DNA from: UMGS1387 sp045540015
Lineage (GTDB): Bacteria > Bacillota > Clostridia > Oscillospirales > CAG-382
DNA: 12,244 bases
Assembly (NCBI GenBank): GCA_045540015.1
Contig: JAZQGP010000025.1
Span: 1 to 12,244, forward strand
Direction: 5' to 3'
Part shown: positions 7,339 to 12,244 of the stretch, piece by piece
Position numbering within the stretch: the first letter of the stretch is position 1
Layout: each line of letters starts with the position of its first letter
Notes under the pieces: model-generated
The model's input: the letters and a program-made list of their open reading frames with translations, nothing else
What the model was told of the DNA's origin: nothing
The model's database searches: none
Translations under genes and position numbers: made by a program

Positions 7339-8265
7339 ATGATACTTACCGTAACAGCAAATCCTGCAGTTGACAGAGTGTACCGTGTTGAAAACTTCAC
7401 GCTCGGCGAGGTTCATAGGCCTTTGAGCGTTACCGTGTCCGCAGGCGGAAAGGGAATAAATGTTGCGAGAGTTTCAAGGCTTCTCGGTGCAGATGCTTGT
7501 GCCATGGGCTTTGTCGGCGGCTATGCAGGACAGTTTATAGAGGATGAGGTTGAAAAGCTCGGAATAAGGTGTGCTTTTACAAGGGCTTCGGGCGAAACAC
7601 GCACAAACGTAAATATAACGGATAAAGACGGAAAATCGGGAGAAATTCTCGACAAAGGACCGTGTATAACTCCGGATGAAAGAAAAAGCTTTGAAACAGA
7701 GTTTTCAAAGCAAATTGCAAATTGCAGCATTGCGGTAGCATCGGGAAGCCTGCCTTTGGGACTTGACAGCTCATTTTATTGCAGCCTTGTAAAAACGGCT
7801 CATAAAGCAGGTAAAAGAATCATTTGCGACACAAGCGGAAAGATGCTTTCTGATGTTATAAAGGAAAAGCCGTTTATGGTGAAACCCAATAACGACGAGT
7901 TGCTTCAGATTTTCGGTACAAAACCCGAAACTGATTCACAGCTTAAAAAGTGTCTTGATGAGCTTTATAATATGGGTGTTAGTGTTCCGTTTGTAACTCT
8001 CGGAGCAGAAGGCGCTGCCGCACTTGTCCAAGGCGAGTATCTTCGCTTCATGCCGCCAAAGCTTACGGCGGTAAACACGGTAGGCTCCGGTGACAGCACG
8101 GTTGGCGGAATTGCAGTCGCACTTGACAGAGGCATGAGTACGGTGGATTCGATAAAGCTCGGCATGGCGTGCGGTGCGGCAAACACGCAGTTTGAACAGA
8201 CAGGTCTTGTTTCAAGAGAGCTTGTGAGCGAGTATTACAGCAAGGTGACTGCCGAGATAATATAA
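7339..8265 (+). CDS. PfkB-family hexose-phosphate kinase (1-phosphofructokinase / tagatose-6-phosphate kinase type)
   Basis: A 308-residue cytoplasmic sugar kinase of the PfkB (ribokinase) superfamily, in the FruK/LacC branch that phosphorylates fructose 1-phosphate or tagatose 6-phosphate with ATP. Evidence is the N-terminal TANPAVDRVY, the glycine-rich SAGGKGINVAR substrate region near residues 35-45, the VKPNNDEL stretch, and VNTVGSGDS near 244-253, in which D252 is the expected catalytic base. The GSGD form is LacC-like, whereas ANPAVD resembles FruK, so the substrate is not decided. AAGGAG (7327-7332) lies 6 bases before the ATG. The only obvious link to expression is read-through from the SLH gene, since no promoter of its own stands out in the 61-base gap. 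The stop codon lies inside the shared left end of a type A repeat. No PTS gene is nearby to suggest a fructose operon. Confidence 0.88.
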   Translation: MILTVTANPAVDRVYRVENFTLGEVHRPLSVTVSAGGKGINVARVSRLLGADACAMGFVGGYAGQFIEDEVEKLGIRCAFTRASGETRTNVNITDKDGKSGEILDKGPCITPDERKSFETEFSKQIANCSIAVASGSLPLGLDSSFYCSLVKTAHKAGKRIICDTSGKMLSDVIKEKPFMVKPNNDELLQIFGTKPETDSQLKKCLDELYNMGVSVPFVTLGAEGAAALVQGEYLRFMPPKLTAVNTVGSGDSTVGGIAVALDRGMSTVDSIKLGMACGAANTQFEQTGLVSRELVSEYYSKVTAEII

Positions 8266-8384
8266 CTTACTTTCTTGAAAGAAAGTAAGTACGCTTCTTG
8301 AAAGAAGCTTAGCACGCTTCTTGAAAGAAGCTTAGCAAGAACTTTTGAACGGTGAAATTGAAGTCTGAACAACTTCAATTTCAC
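8266..8384 (+). repeat. Type A dispersed repeat, copy 2
   Basis: A 24-base near-perfect palindrome (8266-8289; arms CTTACTTTCTT and AAGAAAGTAAG) is followed by two tandem 23-base units (8292-8314, 8315-8337). The second begins the 34-base core (8315-8348), identical to the other two copies. A 13-bp hairpin comes last: GTGAAATTGAAGT (8352-8364) with ACTTCAATTTCAC (8372-8384). The palindrome begins at the base after the kinase stop codon, and the identity with copy 3 extends two to three bases further back, into that TAA. There is no T tract, so it is not a standard terminator. Confidence 0.85.
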
Positions 8385-8400
8385 AACACTTTTGCCTATC

Positions 8401-8440
8401 GGCAGGTTGGCATAAACCAAGTTTATGGTTTTCCACTGCC
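8401..8440 (+). repeat. 40-base imperfect palindrome
   Basis: Outer arms GGCAG and CTGCC and inner arms ATAAAC and GTTTAT around CAA form an interrupted hairpin. It sits in the interior between the type A repeat and the type B region. Nothing coding is seen here. Confidence 0.5.
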
Positions 8441-8454
8441 GTGGGGGCTTTCAT

Positions 8455-8637
8455 TTTACTCTACGAGCACCACGTCTGTTCGCCCAGAAAACGAACCAAA
8501 AGAGGGCTCTCAAAAGAACCTACGGTTCTCTTGATAATCACTCCCTTATGCCGACGCCTTGTCAGTATGACAAACATAAAAGATAATTTAAACTCTTATT
8601 ATTATCCACGCGAAAGCCTGCTTCTATAGCTTACGGC
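8455..8637 (+). repeat. Type B repeat, copy 2, left arm of a long inverted repeat
   Basis: In order it shows a TTTCATTTT-like lead, a short GTTCG/CGAAC hairpin (about 8479-8494), an A-rich then GGGC stretch, an AGAACC-TAC-GGTTCT hairpin (8515-8529), a CTCCCT stretch, GCCGACGCC (8550-8558), CTCTTATT, and the arm GCTTCTATAGCTTACGGC (8620-8637). The same order appears reverse-complemented at 8774-8950. Divergence between the arms is considerable outside these blocks. Confidence 0.6.
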
Positions 8638-8773
8638 AATATCCCGAAGACGATTTCTGTTTGTCGCTGATACTTTGTATCTCCGACGAGCTGTCTGTTG
8701 TCGCACGCTTCCTTCGGTCGCTCGATGGGTTGTGTTTGCATAATTATGCAGTTATATAATCTTACAAGTCATC
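8638..8773. other. Central non-coding spacer of the inverted repeat
   Basis: A 136-base spacer lies between the two 18-base inner arms. It contains CTTCCTTCGGTCGCTCGATGG and TGCATAATTATGCA, a 14-base perfect palindrome at about 8737-8750. No gene, promoter or terminator that I would defend is seen. Confidence 0.4.
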
Positions 8774-9027
8774 GCCGTAAGCTATGGAAGCGGCAAGTGC
8801 ATGCAAAATAAGAGCGAAGAGATAAATAATCCTTTGCGTATTGTGAAAATGGCAGGCGTCGGCGACAAGGAGGGGGTGACCGAGGGGAACGTAGTTCCCA
8901 TGGGCGGACTTTGTAGTACTTTCCTCCGGCGGAAAGTACGAAAAAATGAAACTGCATTTTCAAATTCATGTGTTTTGGTCGGTATGATGTGAAATCTCCA
9001 TTTAAACCAATCAAACATAAATAACAT
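8774..9027 (-). repeat. Type B repeat, copy 3, right arm plus tail
   Basis: The inner arm GCCGTAAGCTATGGAAGC (8774-8791) is complementary to 8620-8637 except at one position. GGCGTCGGC (8855-8863) mirrors 8550-8558. Then follow a GGGAAC-GTA-GTTCCC hairpin (8885-8899), the hairpin GTACTTTCC / GGAAAGTAC (8916-8924, 8931-8939), GAAAAA and an A/T-rich tail ending near 9027. The hairpin and tail align with 11152-11265 with roughly two thirds identity by eye. It lies just upstream of the ROK gene promoter. The full gene-free stretch between the PfkB and ROK genes is 8266-9090. Confidence 0.6.
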
Positions 9028-9090
9028 ACACGGTGAAGCCCGAAACAGTATTTTCCCCGATTTTCTTAATGTATTCTGCGATTTTTATAC

Positions 9091-9119
9091 TTTACATAAC
9101 CCCGTTTTAATGGTATACT
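9091..9119 (+). promoter_or_regulatory. Sigma-A promoter of the ROK-GmhA-like operon
   Basis: TTTACA (9091-9096) and TATACT (9114-9119) have a 17-base spacer. The start would be near 9126, giving a leader of about 27 bases. The promoter begins about 64 bases after the end of the type B repeat tail, so the operon is insulated from the repeats. Confidence 0.8.
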
Positions 9120-9152
9120 GTATGTAACAGAATGTGTGAAAGGATGCAAATT

Positions 9153-10112
9153 ATGCTTGTTGGATTTGATATAGGCGGTACAAAATGCGCTGTCAGTGTC
9201 GGATACGAAAAAGACGGCGAGCTTGTAATTTCCGATAAATTGGTCGTGCAGACCGGAAAAGGAATTGCTCCCGAGGTTATAATCGGACAGATGATGGAAA
9301 TGGCTGAGAAGCTTACCGATAATATAGAGAGTATCGGTATAAGTTGCGGCGGTCCGCTTGACCCGGTTCGAGGTGTTATAATGTCACCGCCGAATTTGCC
9401 GGGCTGGGATGACGTACATATAACGGATATGTTAAAGGAAAAATACGGCTGTCCCGTAAAGCTGTGTAACGATGCCGATGCGTGTGCATATGCCGAATGG
9501 CGCTTCGGTGCAGGTAAAGGCACGCAGAATATGATATTCTTTACCTTCGGAACAGGTCTTGGCGCCGGACTTATCCTCGGCGGAAAAATATATTCGGGCT
9601 CAAACTATCTTGCAGGCGAAGCGGGTCATATAAGGCTTGCACCCGACGGCCCTGTGGGTTACGGTAAAGCAGGCTCGTTTGAGGGCTTTTGCTCGGGCGG
9701 TGGAATTGCACAGCTTGGCAAATTTTATGCCAAAGATGCGCTTGCACAGGGTAAAACTTGTTCCTTCTGTAAGGACGAGAGCGAGCTTGAGAACATAACT
9801 GCCGCAACCATCGGCAAAAAAGCCGACGAAGGATACGAGGATGCAAAGCACATTTATGCTGTTTGCGGACAGAAGCTTGGCGAAGGCTTGTCGGTTGTTA
9901 TTGATATACTTGATCCCGATATGATAGTTATAGGCAGCATATTCCGCAGAAGCAGAGAACACATTGTTCCTACAATGGAAAATGCTCTGCAGAGAGAATG
10001 CTTGAAATACGGCGAAAGAAAGGTCAGAATTGAGCCTGCACTTCTCGGTGAAAACCTCGGAGATTATGCGGCACTGGCACTTTCGGCAATGGCACTTGAA
10101 GAAAAACAATAA
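9153..10112 (+). CDS. ROK-family sugar kinase lacking the zinc-binding cysteines
   Basis: A 319-residue cytoplasmic protein of the ROK family (bacterial glucokinases, N-acetylmannosamine kinases, fructokinases). The phosphate-binding motif DIGGTK is at 5-10, NDADACA has the expected catalytic D107, and GTGLGAGLI followed by AGEAGH ends at H159. In most ROK proteins the next segment is a CxCGxxGCxE zinc motif. Here the aligned stretch reads VGYGKAGSFE (168-177): the glycines and Glu are kept but all three cysteines are replaced. No DNA-binding domain precedes the kinase, so it is not a NagC/XylR-type repressor. The ATG at 9153 is preferred over ATGs at 9132 and 9144 because AAAGGA (9139-9144) lies 8 bases upstream of it and the protein then begins MLVGFDIGG. 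Only 24 bases separate it from the isomerase gene, so the two are an operon. The substrate is unknown. Confidence 0.88.
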   Translation: MLVGFDIGGTKCAVSVGYEKDGELVISDKLVVQTGKGIAPEVIIGQMMEMAEKLTDNIESIGISCGGPLDPVRGVIMSPPNLPGWDDVHITDMLKEKYGCPVKLCNDADACAYAEWRFGAGKGTQNMIFFTFGTGLGAGLILGGKIYSGSNYLAGEAGHIRLAPDGPVGYGKAGSFEGFCSGGGIAQLGKFYAKDALAQGKTCSFCKDESELENITAATIGKKADEGYEDAKHIYAVCGQKLGEGLSVVIDILDPDMIVIGSIFRRSREHIVPTMENALQRECLKYGERKVRIEPALLGENLGDYAALALSAMALEEKQ

Positions 10113-10136
10113 AAATAAAAAAGAGAGGGAATACCA

Positions 10137-10760
10137 ATGAAGAATTTTTACAACAGATTTGCCGTTCTTGAGGCAAGCAAAAATCAAATTGAAAGCTCGG
10201 TTGACATGCTCATACAGATGTATGAAAAGGGCGGCAAGCTTCTTATCTGCGGAAACGGCGGAAGTGCTGCCGACAGCGACCATATCGTTGGCGAGCTTAT
10301 GAAGGGCTTTATGTTAAAGCGCCGCGACAATGGTGAGCTTCTCAAAAAGCTTGAAAAGTGCGGATATGAGGATGCGCAGTTTATTGCTGAAAATGTTCAG
10401 CTCGGACTTCCTGCAATTTCTCTCTGTGCTCATGCAGGACTTATCTCGGCATATGCAAACGACGAAAAGAGCGAGCTTGTATACGCTCAGCAGGTTCTCG
10501 GCTATGCAAAGGAAAATGATGTGCTTCTGGCGCTTTCAACCTCAGGCAACTCAAAGAACGTAGTTTACGCCGCGAAAATCGCAAAAGCACTTGGCATAAA
10601 GGTTATTTCCATAACAGGACAGAAGGAAAGCAAGCTTTCCGAAATCAGCGACGTGTGCATAAGAGTTCCTGAAACAGAAACCTTCAAAATTCAGGAGCTT
10701 ACGCTTCCCACATATCACTATATCTGCCAGAGACTTGAGTATCATTTCTTTGGAGAATAA
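10137..10760 (+). CDS. gmhA: SIS-domain sugar-phosphate isomerase, GmhA (phosphoheptose isomerase)-like
   Basis: A 207-residue single SIS-domain protein. GmhA converts sedoheptulose 7-phosphate to D-glycero-D-manno-heptose 7-phosphate, the first step towards ADP- or GDP-activated heptose. The motifs ICGNGGSAADSDHIVGE (37-53) and LSTSGNSKN are typical. All four zinc ligands of characterised GmhA appear in place: H49 and E53 in the first motif, Q186 and H194 in KIQELTLPTYH. The protein is slightly longer than the roughly 190 residues of E. coli GmhA because of an insertion after GFMLKRR (about 65-85). GAGAGGGA (10122-10129) is its ribosome binding site. It is the second gene of the operon with the ROK kinase. 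The heptose assignment is by motif only; a related SIS isomerase with another phosphosugar substrate is possible. Its TAA falls inside the shared left end of a type A repeat. Confidence 0.82.
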   Translation: MKNFYNRFAVLEASKNQIESSVDMLIQMYEKGGKLLICGNGGSAADSDHIVGELMKGFMLKRRDNGELLKKLEKCGYEDAQFIAENVQLGLPAISLCAHAGLISAYANDEKSELVYAQQVLGYAKENDVLLALSTSGNSKNVVYAAKIAKALGIKVISITGQKESKLSEISDVCIRVPETETFKIQELTLPTYHYICQRLEYHFFGE

Positions 10761-10856
10761 CTTACTTTCTTGAAAGAAAGTAAGCACGCTTCTTGAAAGA
10801 AGCTTAGCAAGAACTTTTGAACGGTGAAATTGATGTTTAAACAACATCAATTTCAC
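10761..10856 (+). repeat. Type A dispersed repeat, copy 3
   Basis: The same 24-base palindrome as copy 2 (10761-10784) starts at the base after the stop codon, followed by one rather than two 23-base units. The core is 10787-10820 and the final hairpin is GTGAAATTGATGTT (10824-10837) with AACATCAATTTCAC (10843-10856), a 14-bp stem. Compared with copy 2 the eleventh base pair of the stem is T-A instead of A-T, a two-sided compensatory change. Confidence 0.85.
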
Positions 10857-11015
10857 GGAAGTGCATATTTGGGCAAAATCTGAAAACGAGGCTGTATTAA
10901 AACTGTTTTATGTTTTTAACATCCTTATTTTACAACCCACGTGAGAGGTAAGCCGCCGCGGCAAAGGAGAGAAATTAGCGCAGGTCAAGAGGATGAAACA
11001 GACTTTTTGTTGTAC

Positions 11016-11047
11016 CTTCATTTGACCTCATTAATGGTCAAATGAAG
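11016..11047 (+). repeat. Perfect 12-bp inverted repeat in the gap
   Basis: CTTCATTTGACC (11016-11027) and GGTCAAATGAAG (11036-11047) flank an 8-base spacer. It has no T tract and no gene start close by. It belongs to the 600-base gene-free stretch 10761-11360, in which 10857-11070 otherwise shows no recognisable feature. Confidence 0.6.
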
Positions 11048-11070
11048 CAAATTACAGATTTTGCATAACC

Positions 11071-11265
11071 TTGACCGAGCCATCGAGCGGAGAACTTTTT
11101 ACACAAACATCCCAAATCTTTGATTTGGTGTATGTTTGGTATGCATAGCTGGTACTTTTGTTTCGGGACAAAAGTACGAAAAATAAAACTACAGTTTCAA
11201 AATTGTATATCCAGGTCGACAAGTTAAGAATTCCCCTTTAACCCAACCCAACATAAAGTAAACAT
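11071..11265 (-). repeat. Type B repeat, copy 4 (divergent)
   Basis: GACCGAG (11073-11079) is shared with copy 3. A hairpin follows (CCAAATC-TTT-GATTTGG, 11112-11128, extended by CAAACAT and ATGTTTG), then GTACTTTTG (11152-11160) with CAAAAGTAC (11169-11177), GAAAAA and a tail that aligns with 8940-9027 and ends near 11265. The last two base pairs at the loop end of the 9-bp hairpin are changed together relative to copy 3 (CC/GG against TG/CA). Orientation relative to the upstream gene is the same as at the other two loci. Confidence 0.6.
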
Positions 11266-11267
11266 GT

Positions 11268-11293
11268 AGAACTGTTTTAAACAGCTCTTTTTT
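11268..11293 (+). terminator. Rho-independent terminator upstream of the YgjP-like gene
   Basis: AGA and CTGTT pair with AACAG and TCT around a TTA loop, with one A-C mismatch, and run into seven T residues (11287-11293). It is the first good plus-strand terminator after the ROK-GmhA operon. If used, that operon transcript would carry a 3' untranslated region of about 530 bases holding the whole type A to type B element. Confidence 0.65.
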
Positions 11294-11296
11294 TGT

Positions 11297-11325
11297 ATTT
11301 ACATTTTTTCGTTTCCGTGATAAAA
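11297..11325 (+). promoter_or_regulatory. Sigma-A promoter of the YgjP-like gene
   Basis: TTTACA (11297-11302) and TAAAAT (11320-11325) have a 17-base spacer, directly after the terminator. The start would be near 11332, about 29 bases before the TTG start codon. Confidence 0.7.
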
Positions 11326-11360
11326 TAAAACCGAAAAAAATCAAAACGGAGAAACATAAA

Positions 11361-11915
11361 TTGGATAAAACAATAGAGCTTTGCGGGAAAACCGTACAAT
11401 ACACGCTTGAGTATAAAAGCGTAAAGAATATAAATCTTCGCATAAAATCAGACGGTTCGGTGCACGTTTCTGCAAACAGGCGCGTTCCTGTTTTTGTAAT
11501 TGAGCATTTTGTGCAGTCAAAAGCGGAGTTTATACTAAAAGCCCTTGATAAATACCAAAGCAAGACACAACAAGAGAAAATACGGTATTTTGAGGACTGC
11601 GAAATAAAGCAAGTTGTAACTGACTTTTGCAAAAAAGTGTACCCATACTACGAAAAACTCGGCATTGCTTATCCGCAGATAAAGTTCCGCAGAATGGTGT
11701 CCCAGTGGGGAAACTGTCACACAAAAAAAGGAGTGCTTACCTTTAACACGGCGCTTTGCTTTGCACCGACTGAGTGTATCGAATACGTAGTGCATCATGA
11801 ATTTACGCATTTTCTCGTACCCAATCACTCGCAGCGCTTTTATGATGAGCTTTGTAAAGCTTTTCCCGATTGGAAAACGTGCAGAAAGAAACTTAAAGAG
11901 ATAAACATAAGATAA
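11361..11915 (+). CDS. YgjP-like (DUF45) zinc metallopeptidase-domain protein
   Basis: A 184-residue protein of the YgjP-like/DUF45 family, a predicted cytoplasmic zinc metallopeptidase related to SprT and M48-type enzymes; its cellular role is not established. The N-terminal part (LEYKSVKNINLRIKSDGSV) is a beta-rich region typical of the family. The metal site is HEFTHFLVPNH: H146 and H150 form HExxH with E147 as the catalytic residue, and H156 is the probable third ligand. RMVSQWGNCHTKKG and FNTALCFAP before it are also family hallmarks. The start codon is TTG, supported by CGGAG (11347-11351) at 9 bases; there is no ATG in a better position. It has its own promoter and is convergent with gap. 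Confidence 0.87.
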   Translation: MDKTIELCGKTVQYTLEYKSVKNINLRIKSDGSVHVSANRRVPVFVIEHFVQSKAEFILKALDKYQSKTQQEKIRYFEDCEIKQVVTDFCKKVYPYYEKLGIAYPQIKFRRMVSQWGNCHTKKGVLTFNTALCFAPTECIEYVVHHEFTHFLVPNHSQRFYDELCKAFPDWKTCRKKLKEINIR

Positions 11916-11948
11916 AAAATGCAGAATAACCGTCATGAAAACAGCAAG

Positions 11949-11980
11949 AAAAAAGGCTACGGCATAATGCCATAGCCTTT
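11949..11980 (-). terminator. Strong terminator of gap, probably bidirectional
   Basis: The stem at 11955-11977 (GGCTAYGGCA type, 10 bp with one G-U pair, 3-base loop) is extended by A-T pairs. Read on the minus strand it ends in six T residues (11954 down to 11949), following the gap stop by about 22 bases. On the plus strand it runs into TTTAAAT, so it may also end the YgjP-like transcript whose stop is at 11915. Confidence 0.85.
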
Positions 11981-12001
11981 AAATATTGACTTTTGGTCAG
12001 C

Positions 12002-12244
12002 TTATGCAAGTTCAGCGAAGTACTTGATTGTACGAACCATCTGGCTTGTGTAGCTGTTTTCGTTGTCGTACCAGGAAACAACCTGTACCTGATATGTGTC
12101 CTCGTCAATCTTAGCAACCATTGTCTGAGTTGCATCGAAGAGAGAACCGTACTTCATACCGATAACGTCGCTGGAAACGATCTGGTCTTCGTTGTACCCG
12201 TAGGAAGCAGAAGCAGCAGCCTTCATAGCAGCGTTGATGCCTTC
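12002..12244 (-). CDS. gap: Glyceraldehyde-3-phosphate dehydrogenase, C-terminal part
   Basis: The last 80 residues of a gene whose start lies beyond the right edge. GAPDH oxidises glyceraldehyde 3-phosphate to 1,3-bisphosphoglycerate with NAD in glycolysis. Recognisable C-terminal hallmarks are EGINAAMKAA at the window edge, QIVSSDVIGMKYGSLFDA in the catalytic domain, VVSWYDNENSYTSQMVR and the final helix KYFAELA. The reading frame is open to the last base of the window, so this is truncation by the window, not a broken gene. A strong terminator follows immediately. Confidence 0.96.
   Translation of the reverse strand, partial: EGINAAMKAAASASYGYNEDQIVSSDVIGMKYGSLFDATQTMVAKIDEDTYQVQVVSWYDNENSYTSQMVRTIKYFAELA

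Noticed and set aside
8292..8337. CRISPR-like tandem repeats
   Set aside because: The two 23-base units are directly adjacent with no spacers, and no cas gene is present.
8441..9027. Short open frames of 60-81 residues in the repeat-rich gap
   Set aside because: They overlap hairpins and inverted-repeat arms on both strands, lack ribosome binding sites, and the two arms would encode unrelated peptides.
8266..9027. Complete insertion sequence
   Set aside because: No transposase or fragment of one is recognisable; at most this is a non-autonomous element.
9600..10283. 227-residue antisense open frame across the ROK/GmhA junction
   Set aside because: Both plus-strand genes carry clear family motifs through this interval; the antisense frame resembles no family.

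Overview
The window looks like part of a chromosome from a Gram-positive anaerobe of the class Clostridia (Bacillota). The reasons are AGGAGG-type ribosome binding sites, sigma-A promoters with 17-base spacers, one TTG start, and a large secreted protein with S-layer homology (SLH) domains and copper-amine-oxidase-like modules. No narrower taxon can be supported from sequence alone. No tRNA, rRNA, CRISPR array, phage gene or transposase is visible.

Layout. Positions 1-406 are non-coding and hold copies of two dispersed repeat types plus two terminators. An RluA-type pseudouridine synthase (minus, 407-1282) and an MntP manganese exporter (plus, 1439-1999) diverge from back-to-back promoters. 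A 99-residue membrane protein (minus, 2000-2299) meets mntP stop to stop. A 315-base promoter region with two similar sigma-A promoters leads to a 1553-residue cell-surface protein (2616-7277): signal peptide, three SLH domains, two LamG-like modules, a GH99/WbsX-like catalytic domain, duplicated beta-sandwich modules and a C-terminal CBM-like module. A PfkB-family hexose kinase follows (7339-8265).

After an 880-base repeat-rich gap, a strong promoter drives a two-gene operon: a ROK-family sugar kinase without the usual zinc motif (9153-10112) and a GmhA-like sugar-phosphate isomerase (10137-10760). Another 600-base repeat-rich gap follows. Then come a YgjP-like zinc metallopeptidase (11361-11915, TTG start), a shared terminator, and the 3' end of gap (glyceraldehyde-3-phosphate dehydrogenase, minus, running off the right edge).

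Biological theme. The middle of the window is about surface glycans and sugar phosphates: a wall-anchored putative glycan-acting enzyme, a hexose-phosphate kinase, a ROK kinase and a phosphoheptose-isomerase-like enzyme. Whether they share one pathway is inference from proximity.

The least ordinary signal is in the gaps. At three loci (downstream of rluA, the PfkB kinase and the GmhA-like gene) the same arrangement recurs: a hairpin-core-hairpin repeat (type A) in the sense direction right after the gene, a variable interior, then a second hairpin repeat (type B) in the antisense direction. Several hairpins keep pairing through compensatory base changes. This suggests a structured, apparently non-coding composite element of about 370 to 770 bases. 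I cannot match it to a named family.
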